Source of the DNA: Actibacterium lipolyticum
GTDB taxonomy: Bacteria; Pseudomonadota; Alphaproteobacteria; Rhodobacterales; Rhodobacteraceae
Direction: 5' to 3'
NCBI RefSeq assembly: GCF_900184935.1
Contig: NZ_FXYE01000002.1
Coordinates: 806,001 to 870,000 of the forward strand
DNA length: 64,000 nucleotides
The notes beneath the pieces are model-generated. The model had not been told where the DNA came from. It ran no database searches and was given only the letters and a program-made list of their open reading frames with translations. The first letter of the stretch is position 1. Each line of letters starts with the position of its first letter. Of this stretch, positions 26,085-35,538 are shown in pieces. Both the position numbers and the translations under genes were made by a program.

Positions 26085-27087
26085 CGGCCTTGTCGTACGC
26101 CTCGATGATGGCGGCGACAAGCGGATGACGCACCACATCTTTCGCGGTGAAGTAATTGAATGAAATCTTGTCGATCCCTTTCAACAGGTTTTCCGCATCG
26201 GCCAAGCCAGAATTCACCCCGCGCGGCAGGTCAACCTGTGTGCGGTCCCCGGTGATGACCATCCGTGACCCTTCGCCAAGGCGCGTCAGGAACATTTTCA
26301 TCTGCATAGTGGTGGCGTTCTGCGCCTCGTCCAGCACAACGAAGGCATTCGCCAAGGTCCGCCCGCGCATGAAGGCCAGCGGCGCAATCTCGATCCGCTT
26401 TTCTTCGATCAGCTTGGCAACCTGTTTGCCCGGCAGAAAATCCCCCAGCGCGTCGTAAAGCGGCTGCATGTAGGGATCGACCTTTTCCTTCATGTCACCG
26501 GGAAGGAAGCCCAACCGTTCGCCCGCTTCGACAGCCGGGCGCGACAGGATGATCTTATCCACGTGGCCGCCGATGAACATGTTCACCGCAACAGCAACCG
26601 CCAGATAGGTTTTACCCGTACCCGCAGGCCCAATGCCAAACGCCAATTCGTTGGTAAACAATGAACGAACGTATTCTTTCTGCGCTTCGGTGCGGGGTTC
26701 GATCAGCTTTTTGCGAGTCTTAATCTCGACCTGACCGCCTTTAAACATCTCTAGCTGGTCACCGTCACGTGTGCCGGTCCCATCGCCAGAGTCGCCCAAC
26801 CGAATGGCGCTGTCGATATCGCCTGCATCGACCGTTTTACCGGATTCCAGACGCGCATAGAGTTGCTGCAAAACCGCCGCGGCCTGCCCGCGCGCATCGC
26901 CATCGCCCACAACGGCAAGCTGGTTGCCCCTGCGAATGATGTTCACACTAAGCTTATGTTCGACCTGTGCGAGGTTGCGGTCAAATTCGCCGCAAAGATC
27001 AATAAGAAGGCGGTTATCAGGGAACTCCAAAAGAGTTTCATGAACTGCTTCGCTGTTCGGCGGGGGGGTCAGAGCGTTGATGCCCAA
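26077..27087 (-). CDS. phoH: PhoH-family ATPase
   Basis: 336 residues starting at a TTG codon (LGINALTPPPN region), supported by GGAG 7 bases upstream and by the absence of another start. N-terminal KH-like segment, then a helicase-type ATPase domain: Walker A GPAGTGKTYLAVAV, Walker B FVVLDEAQNAT, and MVITGDRTQVDLP. Adjacent to ybeY and probably acting with it in RNA metabolism. First gene of the phoH-ybeY-ybeX-lnt operon. Confidence 0.94.
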   Translation of the reverse strand: MGINALTPPPNSEAVHETLLEFPDNRLLIDLCGEFDRNLAQVEHKLSVNIIRRGNQLAVVGDGDARGQAAAVLQQLYARLESGKTVDAGDIDSAIRLGDSGDGTGTRDGDQLEMFKGGQVEIKTRKKLIEPRTEAQKEYVRSLFTNELAFGIGPAGTGKTYLAVAVAVNMFIGGHVDKIILSRPAVEAGERLGFLPGDMKEKVDPYMQPLYDALGDFLPGKQVAKLIEEKRIEIAPLAFMRGRTLANAFVVLDEAQNATTMQMKMFLTRLGEGSRMVITGDRTQVDLPRGVNSGLADAENLLKGIDKISFNYFTAKDVVRHPLVAAIIEAYDKADA

Positions 27088-27180
27088 AAAAGACTCCGTT
27101 TGTTAAAGCCTACATAGATATGGTGGCAATCAATGCGCGAATACGCAAGCGATAGCAGCAAGGTTTCACGCAATTGAAAC

Positions 27181-27202
27181 AAAAAAGGCGACGTGAACGC
27201 CG
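27181..27202 (-). terminator. Weak hairpin with T-tract downstream of miaB
   Basis: On the minus strand GGCG and CGCC (27201-27198 with 27190-27187) form a short stem followed by six T residues. The stem is only four pairs and about 120 bases past the miaB stop, so termination here is uncertain. Confidence 0.35.
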
Positions 27203-27320
27203 ATTTGCAGGGTTTTTCAGCAGTAAATTTCGCAAGATAAGACCAGCGCACAGATCAGTGAACGCCCTGCCCCGTTTCCCAAATCAGCCACGTCTGACCA
27301 CCGCGCGAAGCGATCCCGCC

Positions 27321-28646
27321 TTAATCGGTGATCAGGTCACCAGCCAAAGAGTTCGTTGACGACGCGCTGATTCGCACCCGTGCGACAGTGCCCAACAGCG
27401 CGGTCGGCGCCTGAACATGCACCGCATGCAAATAGTCCGACTTGCCGATCAACTGCCCATCAAGGCGGCCCTGCTTTTCAAACAATACGCCAACCTCGCG
27501 GCCGACCATGCTGTTCTGAATTTCCACCTGCTGGCGCGTCAGCAGCGCCTGAAGACGCTGCAGCCGTTCGCCCTTAACATCTTCGTCCACCTGTTCACGC
27601 TCTGCCGCGGGGGTACCCGGACGGGTGGAGTATTTGAAGGAATAGCATTGGCCGTAACGAACCTCTTCGACCAAAGCCAATGTATCCTCAAAATCCTGAT
27701 CCGTTTCACCGGGGAAACCCACGATAAAATCGCCCGACAACAGGATGTCTGGGCGCGCTTCGCGGAAGCGTTCGATAAGGCGGATGTATTCCTCGGCGGT
27801 GTGCTTGCGGTTCATCGCCTTAAGCACCTTATCGCTGCCAGATTGCACCGGAAGATGCAGATAGGGCATCAGCTTTTCACAATCGCCATGCGCCGCGATC
27901 AGGTCGTCATCCATGTCGTTCGGGTGCGAAGTGGTGAAACGAATGCGCTTCAACTCTTCGATCTTAGCAAGCTCGCGGATCAGTTTGGACAGCGTCCAAT
28001 CGCCGTCGGCCCCTGCCCCGTGATAGGCGTTAACGTTCTGACCAAGCAGCGTAATTTCACGAACACCACGTTCAACCAGATCGCGCGCTTCCGTCAGCAC
28101 GCGTTCGGCGGGGCGGCTTACCTCGGCCCCGCGGGTATAGGGCACAACGCAAAAGGCGCAGAATTTATCGCACCCTTCCTGAACCGTCAGAAACGCGGTT
28201 GGGCCGCGGCTGGCTTTGGGTCGCTTGGCAAGGTGTTCGAATTTGTCTTCCTCGGGGAAGTCAGTGTCGAGAGCTTTGGCCCCCTCACGCGTCTTCGCCT
28301 CCATCTCGGGCAAGCGGTGATAGCTTTGCGGACCAACGACCAAATCAACCGCCGGCTGGCGGCGCATAATCTCTTGCCCTTCGGCTTGCGCAACACATCC
28401 TGCAACGCCGATTTTAAGATCAGGGTTCGACGTTTTTAGCCCCTTCAACCGGCCAAGTTCCGAATAAATCTTTTCAGCCGCCTTTTCGCGGATGTGGCAG
28501 GTGTTCAAAAGGATCATGTCCGCATCGTCTGCGGTTTCAGTTTGCACATAGCCCGACCCGCCCAGCGCCTCGGCCATGCGTTCGCTGTCATAGACATTCA
28601 TCTGGCAGCCATAGGTCTTGATGAACAATTTCTTCGGATCAGACAT
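27321..28646 (-). CDS. miaB: tRNA-2-methylthio-N6-dimethylallyladenosine synthase
   Basis: 441 residues. Radical-SAM methylthiotransferase that modifies A37 of tRNAs reading UNN codons. N-terminal UPF0004 domain ([35 protein letters not shown]) binds one [4Fe-4S] cluster; the radical SAM cluster motif is [15 protein letters not shown]; a C-terminal TRAM domain ends the protein. Upstream of phoH on the same strand with a 233-base gap. Confidence 0.97.
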   Translation of the reverse strand: MSDPKKLFIKTYGCQMNVYDSERMAEALGGSGYVQTETADDADMILLNTCHIREKAAEKIYSELGRLKGLKTSNPDLKIGVAGCVAQAEGQEIMRRQPAVDLVVGPQSYHRLPEMEAKTREGAKALDTDFPEEDKFEHLAKRPKASRGPTAFLTVQEGCDKFCAFCVVPYTRGAEVSRPAERVLTEARDLVERGVREITLLGQNVNAYHGAGADGDWTLSKLIRELAKIEELKRIRFTTSHPNDMDDDLIAAHGDCEKLMPYLHLPVQSGSDKVLKAMNRKHTAEEYIRLIERFREARPDILLSGDFIVGFPGETDQDFEDTLALVEEVRYGQCYSFKYSTRPGTPAAEREQVDEDVKGERLQRLQALLTRQQVEIQNSMVGREVGVLFEKQGRLDGQLIGKSDYLHAVHVQAPTALLGTVARVRISASSTNSLAGDLITD

Positions 28647-28776
28647 GATACTCGCGCCCTTTTCTTAAGCCTCGCGTCCTACACAAACGCGCGCCTGCCC
28701 GCAACGCTTGCAATACCATCCGATATACTGGATTTTCCGATGGCGCCATTTAGCGCGGGAACAACAAGGGCCTAGG

Positions 28777-29643
28777 ATGAACTACAGCGGGATAAGCGAT
28801 TTTCTGGCAAACGGCGCGGCGGCGCTGGCCAAGGGCCCAATCGCGATTATCTGCATCGAAGATCTGGTCGAGGTCGAGGCAACCATACGGCATCACCTTA
28901 ACCTTGGCTTTGCTTCGGTCGTTCTCCTCGCTCCGTCAGAGCTGGAGCTGCCTCTGGATCTTGCAGAACGGGTACATTGCGTCACCATGGATGTGCATCG
29001 TGACGGCAGTTTCCTCTATGCCATGAACAAGATCATTCCGGCGGCACCTGATAAGTGGCTTTATTACTGCTACAACACAGAGTTCCTGTTCTTCCCGTTT
29101 TGCGAAACCCGCACGATCGGCGAAATGCTTGCCTTTCATACCGAAGAACGGCGCGCGGCGATGGTGACCTATGTCATCGACCTTTACGCCGCCGACCTAG
29201 AGCAGCACCCCAACGCGGTTTCGTTGGAAACAGCGCTGATCGATCGGTCGGGATATTACGCCTTGGGCCGCAAAGACCCCGATACCGATGAGCAAAAAGA
29301 ACGCCAGCTTGATTTCTACGGTGGTCTCAGATGGCGGTTTGAAGAACATGTTCCCTTCGCCCGGCGCAAAATCGACCGGATCGCACTTTTTGTCGCAAAA
29401 CCGGGGCTGGAACTGAAAGACGACCACACATTCAACGATGAAGAATACAACACCTACGCCTGCCCGTGGCACCACAACCTGACGGCGGCCATCTGTTCGT
29501 TCAGAACGGCTAAGGCCCTGAAAACCAACGCGGGATCTTCGTTCGACATCTCGACCTTCAAGTGGCATAACTCGGTCGAGTTTGAGTGGGGGTCGCAGCA
29601 ACTTCTTGACCTTGGCCTGATGGAGCCGGGGCAATGGTTTTGA
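28777..29643 (+). CDS. Glycosyltransferase-2-like protein of unknown specificity
   Basis: 288 residues from MNYSGISDFLANG, with AAGGGCCTAGG before the ATG. The first 120 residues look like a GT-A type nucleotide-sugar fold: IAIICIEDLVEVEATIRHH, then KWLYYCYNTEFLFFPF. The rest contains CPWHHNLTAAICSFRTAKA. I recognise it as a family widespread in Rhodobacterales, usually labelled glycosyltransferase family 2, but see no clear DXD motif, so the activity is uncertain. Divergent from miaB. Confidence 0.6.
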   Translation: MNYSGISDFLANGAAALAKGPIAIICIEDLVEVEATIRHHLNLGFASVVLLAPSELELPLDLAERVHCVTMDVHRDGSFLYAMNKIIPAAPDKWLYYCYNTEFLFFPFCETRTIGEMLAFHTEERRAAMVTYVIDLYAADLEQHPNAVSLETALIDRSGYYALGRKDPDTDEQKERQLDFYGGLRWRFEEHVPFARRKIDRIALFVAKPGLELKDDHTFNDEEYNTYACPWHHNLTAAICSFRTAKALKTNAGSSFDISTFKWHNSVEFEWGSQQLLDLGLMEPGQWF

Positions 29644-29841
29644 CAAGCGTTTTGGTAATTTCCCCTGCCACCATCGTTCCAATTGATATTGTAATGTGAA
29701 TGTGTAAACCCATCTTCGAGCTAAGCCAGCAGGGCAACCGAGTAGGATTTTTAACACTATTCGGCCATTCCCACGCCAAAATACTTGCAAACAAGCGGTG
29801 TTAGTTTATCCGACTTGAAAACTAAGAAAAACGAAGGCCGT

Positions 29842-30885
29842 ATGACACTTATCAACGACCCCAAAACCTTCAACCCAACCGCAGCCTCTGCGCGCGCGTG
29901 GGTTCAAGTCCTCGCCAAATACCGCGAACCCAACCACTTTCGCAGTGTTTTCGAAATCGCAGTGACGATGGTTCCATTCTTTGCCCTTTGGGCGATTGCA
30001 TGGTGGGCATTGTCGGTCAGTTACCTGCTGGCCTTTGCCATCGCATCGATGAACGCCTGGTTCTTGGTGCGCCTGTTTGCGATCCAGCATGACTGTGGCC
30101 ACAGCGCGTTTTTCCGCAATCGCCATGTCAGCGACTGGGTTGGCCGCGCCCTTGGTGTGCTGACCCTCACCCCCTATGACGTTTGGCGGCGGTCGCATTC
30201 GATTCACCATTCGGCGGCTGGGAACCTTGATAAGCGCGGCATGGGCGACATCCACACCCTGACCGTAAACGAATACAGGGCCCTTTCGTTCTGGGGGCGC
30301 GTTGGTTACCGGCTGTATCGCAACCCGATCGTGCTTTTTGTGATCGGCCCTGCGTATATCTTTGTCATTCAAAACCGCCTGCCGCTTGGTTTCATGCGCG
30401 CCGGTTGGCAATATTGGGTCAGCGCAATGGGCACCAACATTGCCCTTGCCGCAATCATCGCCGGTATCATCTATTTCGGTGGCCTGATGCCGGTTCTGCT
30501 GATCTTCCTGCCGACCACACTTATCGCAGCATCCATTGGCGTTTGGCTGTTCTACGTACAGCACCAGTTCGAAGAAACCCACTGGGACCAAGACCAAGAC
30601 TGGCAGCTGCATGACGCCGCCCTCCACGGCAGTTCGCATTATGTGATGCCTAAAGTGCTGCAGTGGCTTACCGCGAATATCGGCGTTCATCACGTACACC
30701 ACCTTTACAGCCGCATCCCGTTCTATCGCCTGACAGAGGTTCTGCGCGACCACGCCACACTGGCCGAGGCACAGCGCCTTACGATCATGGAAAGCTTCGC
30801 CTGTGTGAAGTTGCAGCTATGGTGTGAAAAAGAGCGTCGGCTGCTCTCGTTCCGCCAAGCCCGCGCATTACACGGCGCGCTATAA
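29842..30885 (+). CDS. Membrane fatty acid desaturase (acyl-lipid type)
   Basis: 347 residues from MTLINDPKTFNP, with GAAGG upstream. Three histidine boxes for the di-iron site: HDCGH (residues 83-87), HSIHH (119-123) and HHVHH (283-287), among four or more membrane helices. The third box followed by LYSRIPFY resembles delta-12/omega-6 acyl-lipid desaturases. It inserts double bonds into membrane lipids with oxygen, helping fluidity control. Ends in a clear terminator. Confidence 0.92.
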   Translation: MTLINDPKTFNPTAASARAWVQVLAKYREPNHFRSVFEIAVTMVPFFALWAIAWWALSVSYLLAFAIASMNAWFLVRLFAIQHDCGHSAFFRNRHVSDWVGRALGVLTLTPYDVWRRSHSIHHSAAGNLDKRGMGDIHTLTVNEYRALSFWGRVGYRLYRNPIVLFVIGPAYIFVIQNRLPLGFMRAGWQYWVSAMGTNIALAAIIAGIIYFGGLMPVLLIFLPTTLIAASIGVWLFYVQHQFEETHWDQDQDWQLHDAALHGSSHYVMPKVLQWLTANIGVHHVHHLYSRIPFYRLTEVLRDHATLAEAQRLTIMESFACVKLQLWCEKERRLLSFRQARALHGAL

Positions 30886-30896
30886 GACAGAAATCC

Positions 30897-30921
30897 GGGG
30901 CGCTTTTATGCGCCCCTTTTT
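30897..30921 (+). terminator. Rho-independent terminator of the desaturase gene
   Basis: GGGGCGC (30897-30903), loop TTTTAT, GCGCCCC (30910-30916), then TTTTTCTAT. It starts 12 bases past the stop codon. Confidence 0.9.
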
Positions 30922-31104
30922 CTATCTGGGACTAACCTTTTGCCCCCGACATCCTGACGAGGGCGCAAAAACCATCGGTCAAAAAAGGCTGATGTTTCTG
31001 CAGGATAGACAGTTGGACGCTACGTCCCGCCACGCTGGCCTGCAAATCCAAGCGTTTTTCAGCTATAGTTTCACTTATTGTAGTAGTAATTTTTGGTGAA
31101 AAAT

Positions 31105-31662
31105 ATGCGGTACTTTATTTTAACAGCTGCACTAACTTTGTTGTCCACAGCCCATACAGCACATGCTGAAGACGGCAAATATTACCCCGGAACCATATGT
31201 CAGTACTGGAGCGCCTCTGAAAACACGAGCCGCTCTAATATGGGCATCTCGCAGTTTGGCTGGGTCAGCAACAAGGGAACCTCGGGAAGCCTTAGGGTCG
31301 TTTGCCCGCTGATCCGCGAACATCACGACGACGATATCTCAAGGGTCTTTGTCCAGGGCATGGATCCGGAGTGTGCTGAAGCACAAGAAAACGAAACATG
31401 CTCGCCAGCGATCACATGTAACATCAGCATTTCCAACAGGTTCGGTGATCCGGTTTCTGGCTCTCCTCACGGCTTTACGTTGAAACGAATTGACGAAGCA
31501 AACAACGGCAATAGTCTTGTCGCCCGCGCCGGCATCGGTGGCGGCAGAACAAATCTCAGCGTGCCCAAGGCCACAAGCTCGGGCGGCTTCTTTACCTACA
31601 ACGTGTTCTGTCAAATCCCGCCGGGACAGCGCATTACAGGGCTATTGCTCGCCGAGGAATAA
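31105..31662 (+). CDS. Secreted cysteine-containing protein of unknown function
   Basis: 185 residues from MRYFILTAALTLLST; a signal peptide ends at about AHTAHA. TTG and GTG codons 4 and 3 codons upstream are possible starts. The mature protein has six Cys (in TICQYW, VVCPLI, PECAEA, ETCSPAITC, VFCQIP), consistent with disulfides in a periplasmic or extracellular beta-rich domain. I do not recognise the family. It is isolated: a terminator precedes it and irr converges on it. Its base composition is slightly AT-richer than its neighbours. Confidence 0.75.
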   Translation: MRYFILTAALTLLSTAHTAHAEDGKYYPGTICQYWSASENTSRSNMGISQFGWVSNKGTSGSLRVVCPLIREHHDDDISRVFVQGMDPECAEAQENETCSPAITCNISISNRFGDPVSGSPHGFTLKRIDEANNGNSLVARAGIGGGRTNLSVPKATSSGGFFTYNVFCQIPPGQRITGLLLAEE

Positions 31663-31744
31663 ACCTGCACCAATTGGCGCGGCCCATCGTCAGACTCGGC
31701 TGTGGGCCGACGCTGTTAGACAATCTCGATTAAAGGAACGGACT

Positions 31745-32161
31745 TTAGGTCCGGCGCAGTCGGATCACCACGTCAACCTTGGCGATCTCAGCCCCTTCGG
31801 GCGCGTCGGGCAGGCCGGTGATTTGCAGCTTGTCCGCTGGCGCGTCGGTCAGTTCGCCGTCATCTTCCCAGAAGAAATGCGGGTGGTCGTGGGTGTTGGT
31901 GTCGAAATAGCTTTTCGAACCATCCACCATGACTTCTTGCATCAACCCCGCATCGCAGAACGCGCGCAAGGTGTTATAGACGGTCGCAAGCGACACCTTC
32001 TCGGAACATGCGGATGTGTCGGCAAACAGGCTTTCGGCTGTGACATGGCGGTGGCGCCCATCGCCCACCAGAAGCGATGCCAGCGCAACGCGTTGCCGTG
32101 TCGGGCGCAGCCCGGCACTTGCCAACCAATCTGTTCCGCGCTCAATCGCCTGTGGCGTCAT
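31745..32161 (-). CDS. irr: Iron response regulator Irr (Fur superfamily)
   Basis: 138 residues from MTPQAIERG; an ATG six codons upstream is an alternative. Winged-helix part: GLRPTRQRVALASLL, VSLATVYNTLRAF; the metal/heme-binding region reads THDHPHFFWED, with the His cluster typical of Irr. Irr represses or activates iron and heme genes in alphaproteobacteria. Its divergent placement to fabA-fabB-fabI is a conserved alphaproteobacterial arrangement. No Cys-Pro heme motif is seen at the N-terminus, as in many non-Bradyrhizobium Irr proteins. Confidence 0.92.
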   Translation of the reverse strand: MTPQAIERGTDWLASAGLRPTRQRVALASLLVGDGRHRHVTAESLFADTSACSEKVSLATVYNTLRAFCDAGLMQEVMVDGSKSYFDTNTHDHPHFFWEDDGELTDAPADKLQITGLPDAPEGAEIAKVDVVIRLRRT

Positions 32162-32185
32162 CAGCCTGCATCCAATCATCTGTAT

Positions 32186-32202
32186 GGGCTGTATATAAGC
32201 CC
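32186..32202. promoter_or_regulatory. Short dyad over the presumed irr promoter
   Basis: GGGCT, GTATATA, AGCCC at 32186-32202. On the minus strand the central TTATATAC resembles a -10 box, 25-40 bases before the irr start. An operator for irr is possible; five pairs alone is modest evidence. Confidence 0.3.
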
Positions 32203-32338
32203 TGTTGTGCCTATGTTTCAATTGAATTTCGGTCGCAGGCAGATAACCCGCCCCCCTTTCGCAGCTATTGCATGCCCGTTATGGGCGATGGTAGAGGGGT
32301 TGGGACAACGATCACGAACGAAAAAGGGGCAAGGCTGA

Positions 32339-32848
32339 ATGGCCGATTTTCCGAGTAGCTTTGACAAAGACGACCTTTTGAAATGCGCGCGCGGGGAGCT
32401 TTTCGGCCCCGGCAATCCGCAATTGCCTGCGCCCCCCATGCTTATGATGGATCGGATCACCGACGTCAGCGCAGATGGCGGTGAGTTCGGAAAAGGCCAT
32501 ATCGTCGCTGAATTCGATATCACACCGGACCTATGGTTCTTCGAATGTCACTTTCCCGGCAACCCAATCATGCCCGGCTGCCTTGGCCTTGATGGCCTGT
32601 GGCAGTTGACTGGCTTCAACCTTGGCTGGCGCGGCTGGCAAGGGCGCGGATACGCGCTGGGTGTTGGCGAAGTCAAACTGACCGGCATGGTGCGCCCAGA
32701 TCGCAAGATGCTTAGATATCACGTGGACTTCACCAAAGCCATTCAAACGCGCCGCCTGACCATGGGCGTCGCCAATGGCTGGGTCGAAGCCGATGGTGAA
32801 GTGATCTATCAAGTGAAAGACATGAAAGTCGCACTTTCCGAAAGCTAA
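32339..32848 (+). CDS. fabA: 3-hydroxydecanoyl-ACP dehydratase/isomerase
   Basis: 169 residues. Hotdog-fold enzyme that introduces the cis double bond in unsaturated fatty acid synthesis. Active-site His and the signature lie in [17 protein letters not shown], and catalytic Asp in [11 protein letters not shown]. First gene of fabA-fabB-fabI, 36 bases before fabB. The standard length and start ([13 protein letters not shown]) support the call. Confidence 0.97.
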   Translation: MADFPSSFDKDDLLKCARGELFGPGNPQLPAPPMLMMDRITDVSADGGEFGKGHIVAEFDITPDLWFFECHFPGNPIMPGCLGLDGLWQLTGFNLGWRGWQGRGYALGVGEVKLTGMVRPDRKMLRYHVDFTKAIQTRRLTMGVANGWVEADGEVIYQVKDMKVALSES

Positions 32849-32884
32849 GGCTTCATTCGGACATACAATATAAGGAGCGTCCCC

Positions 32885-34114
32885 ATGCGCCGCGTCGTCA
32901 TTACCGGGATCGGGATCGTATCGCCGATCGGAAACAACGCCGAAGAAGTCGAAGCCAGCCTGCGTGCTGGCCGCTCTGGCATCACCGCCGAAGAGCAGTA
33001 CAAAGAACACGGCTTCCGCAGTCAGGTCGCGGGTGTGCCCCAGATCGACCTTGCCGAAAACATCGACAAGCGGCAGCTGCGGTTCATGGGCCCCGGTGCG
33101 GCGTATAACTACATCGCGATGGAACAGGCGATCAACGACTCCGGCCTGGAAGACAGCGATGTTTCAAACGAACGCACTGGCCTGATCATGGGGTCCGGTG
33201 GGCCGTCCACATCGAACTTCTTTACGGCGTTCGACACGGTCATCCAAAAAGGCAGCCCAAAACGCATGGGCCCGTTCATGGTGACGCGCTGCATGTCGTC
33301 CACCACGTCTGCCTGTCTGGCGACTCCGTTCAAGATCAAGGGCGTTAACTATTCCATCACGTCGGCCTGTTCGACCTCTGCGCATTGCATCGGCAACGGT
33401 GTAGAGCAGATCCAGATGGGCAAACAAGACATCGTCTTTGCCGGTGGTGGCGAAGAGGTGGATTGGACCCTGTCCTGCCTGTTTGATGCGATGAACGCGA
33501 TGTCTTCCAAATACAACGACACGCCCGAGCTTGCCTCGCGCCCGTTTGACGCCACGCGCGACGGGTTTGTGATTGCTGGCGGCGGCGGTGTTGTCGTGTT
33601 GGAAGAACTAAGCCACGCGCTGGCACGTGGTGCCAAGATTTACGGCGAAGTCACCGGTTACGGCGCAACGTCCGACGGGCACGATATGGTTGCCCCATCC
33701 GGTGAAGGCGGCGAACGGTCGATGAAACTGGCCATGTCCACCCTGCCCGAAGGCCGCAAGGTTGATTACATCAACGCCCACGGCACATCGACACCTGCGG
33801 GTGACGTGACCGAAATGAAGGCCGTGCGCCGCGTCTTTGGCGAAGGCAGCACACCACCCGTTGCTTCGACCAAATCGCTGACAGGCCACTCTTTGGGCGC
33901 GACAGGTGTGCACGAAGCCATCTATTCGCTGCTGATGATGAACGGCAATTTCATCGCGGCTTCGGCCAACGTCACCGAACTTGACCCCGAACTGAAGCCC
34001 GAGGAAATCGTGACCGAACTGCGCGAAGGCGTGGAACTGGACAGCGTTCTTTCCAACAGCTTCGGCTTTGGCGGCACCAACGCCACGCTTTTGATGAGCA
34101 AATATAACGGATGA
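32885..34114 (+). CDS. fabB: Beta-ketoacyl-ACP synthase I
   Basis: 409 residues. Thiolase-fold condensing enzyme that elongates the cis-unsaturated intermediate made by FabA. Catalytic Cys is in [16 protein letters not shown], His residues in [11 protein letters not shown] and [11 protein letters not shown], and the C-terminal [12 protein letters not shown] is typical. TAAGGAGCGTCCCC precedes the ATG. Six bases separate it from fabI. Confidence 0.97.
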   Translation: MRRVVITGIGIVSPIGNNAEEVEASLRAGRSGITAEEQYKEHGFRSQVAGVPQIDLAENIDKRQLRFMGPGAAYNYIAMEQAINDSGLEDSDVSNERTGLIMGSGGPSTSNFFTAFDTVIQKGSPKRMGPFMVTRCMSSTTSACLATPFKIKGVNYSITSACSTSAHCIGNGVEQIQMGKQDIVFAGGGEEVDWTLSCLFDAMNAMSSKYNDTPELASRPFDATRDGFVIAGGGGVVVLEELSHALARGAKIYGEVTGYGATSDGHDMVAPSGEGGERSMKLAMSTLPEGRKVDYINAHGTSTPAGDVTEMKAVRRVFGEGSTPPVASTKSLTGHSLGATGVHEAIYSLLMMNGNFIAASANVTELDPELKPEEIVTELREGVELDSVLSNSFGFGGTNATLLMSKYNG

Positions 34115-34120
34115 TCTTTC

Positions 34121-34909
34121 ATGCCTGAATTGATGAAGGGAAAGCGCGGCCTTGTGATGGGCGTCGCGAACGAACGCTCAATCGCTTGGGGCATTGCCAA
34201 GGCGCTGGCCGAAGAAGGCGCCGAGCTGGCGTTTTCCTATCAGGGCGATGCGTTCGGTAAGCGGGTTGAACCGCTGGCCGCCAGCGTTGGCAGCGACTTC
34301 TTGGTTGATGTCGATGTAACGGACGACGCGTCGATGGATGCGGCATTTGCCGCGCTAAAGGAAAAGTGGGGGACGATTGATTTCGTCGTCCACGCCATCG
34401 CATTTTCCGACAAGAACGAACTGACGGGGCGTTTCATCAACACCTCGCGCGAGAACTTTAAAAACTCTCTCAGCATCTCGTGCTTTTCGCTAATCGATGT
34501 GGCGCGGCGCGCGTCCGAATTGATGCCCGAAGGCGGGTCGATCATCACGCTGACCTATGCGGGTTCGAACCGGGTAACGCCGTTCTATAACGTGATGGGC
34601 GTGGCAAAGGCGGCATTGGAAAGCGCCGTACGCTATCTGGCCAACGACCTTGGCCGCGATGGCATCCGGGTGAACGCGATTTCACCGGGTCCAATGAAAA
34701 CGCTGGCTGGCGCAGCCATCGGTGGCGCGCGCAAGACTTTCCGCTATACCGAAGCGAACGCCCCCCTGCGTGAGAATGCGACGCTGGAGGCGATCGGCGG
34801 CACTGCGGTTTATCTGGCCTCTAAGCAAGGCGCTTGCACCACCGGAGAGATCATCATGGTCGACGGTGGCGTACACGTTCTGGGCATGCCGCAGCCCGAA
34901 AACCTGTAA
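34121..34909 (+). CDS. fabI: Enoyl-ACP reductase (NADH)
   Basis: 262 residues. SDR-type reductase for the last step of each fatty acid elongation cycle. Cofactor motif GVANERSIAWGIAKAL; catalytic Tyr-x6-Lys in FYNVMGVAK; substrate loop ISPGPMKTLAGAAI. Third gene in the operon, followed by a strong hairpin terminator. Sensitivity to triclosan-type inhibitors is expected for the family, not shown. Confidence 0.97.
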   Translation: MPELMKGKRGLVMGVANERSIAWGIAKALAEEGAELAFSYQGDAFGKRVEPLAASVGSDFLVDVDVTDDASMDAAFAALKEKWGTIDFVVHAIAFSDKNELTGRFINTSRENFKNSLSISCFSLIDVARRASELMPEGGSIITLTYAGSNRVTPFYNVMGVAKAALESAVRYLANDLGRDGIRVNAISPGPMKTLAGAAIGGARKTFRYTEANAPLRENATLEAIGGTAVYLASKQGACTTGEIIMVDGGVHVLGMPQPENL

Positions 34910-34916
34910 TACGAAC

Positions 34917-34940
34917 GGGGCCGCCTTGGTGGCCCCATTC
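34917..34940 (+). terminator. Terminator of the fabABI operon
   Basis: GGGGCC (34917-34922) pairs with GGCCCC (34931-34936), the inner GCC and GGT extending the stem. ATTCTTG follows. It begins 8 bases after the fabI stop. Confidence 0.65.
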
Positions 34941-35030
34941 TTGAAATCCGCGTTCCGGCCAAAATTTCTTGTTCTTTTTGTCCGGTTCGGGCCATTCTCC
35001 CTTTTGTAAGTGTGTAAAAGGGGTTTTCCG

Positions 35031-35447
35031 ATGGACCAGACGGTTTTCATCAATTTACCTATCACTGACATGAAAAAGGCCCGTGCGTTCTACAGCGCGA
35101 TTGGCTTCGCCTTTGACGAACACTTTTGCGACGAAAAAACCGCCTGCGTCGTTATCTCGGAAACGATTTTCTTGATGATCATGACCCGCGAAAAATTCGC
35201 CGGTTTTGCGACCTTGCCCGTGTGCAATCCGAAGAAGGAAACCGGCGTACTGATCGCACTGTCGCGTGACAGCCGCGCCGCGGTGGACGCAATTACACAA
35301 GCCGCACTGGACGCCGGAGGGGCAGAGCCCAAAGAGCCCAAGGACATGGGGTTCATGTATAGCCGCACGTTCACCGACCCTGATGGCAACGTGTTTGAAC
35401 CGATGTGGATGGATTTTGACGCGGCCCCCGCAGCGCCAGACGACTAA
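35031..35447 (+). CDS. VOC-family protein (glyoxalase/bleomycin-resistance fold)
   Basis: 138 residues from MDQTVFINLPITDMKKA. Two beta-alpha-beta-beta-beta units: VFINLPITDMKKARAFYSAI at the start and FMYSRTFTDPDGNVFEP near the end, where the Glu is a likely metal ligand. Such proteins can be glyoxalases, dioxygenases or resistance proteins; no specific substrate can be assigned. Monocistronic, between fabI and the M50 protease gene. Confidence 0.85.
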   Translation: MDQTVFINLPITDMKKARAFYSAIGFAFDEHFCDEKTACVVISETIFLMIMTREKFAGFATLPVCNPKKETGVLIALSRDSRAAVDAITQAALDAGGAEPKEPKDMGFMYSRTFTDPDGNVFEPMWMDFDAAPAAPDD

Positions 35448-35538
35448 CCCTGTGACGCCCTCGCAACAAAAGAGACCCATCTGAGCGTTTGGCCCACAAG
35501 CCACTTTCGCGACACATTGGTCGCTTAGCCGATTATCC

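Noticed and set aside
27174-27359. 61-codon open frame between phoH and miaB
   Set aside because: Overlaps the miaB end and a probable terminator and has no start signal.
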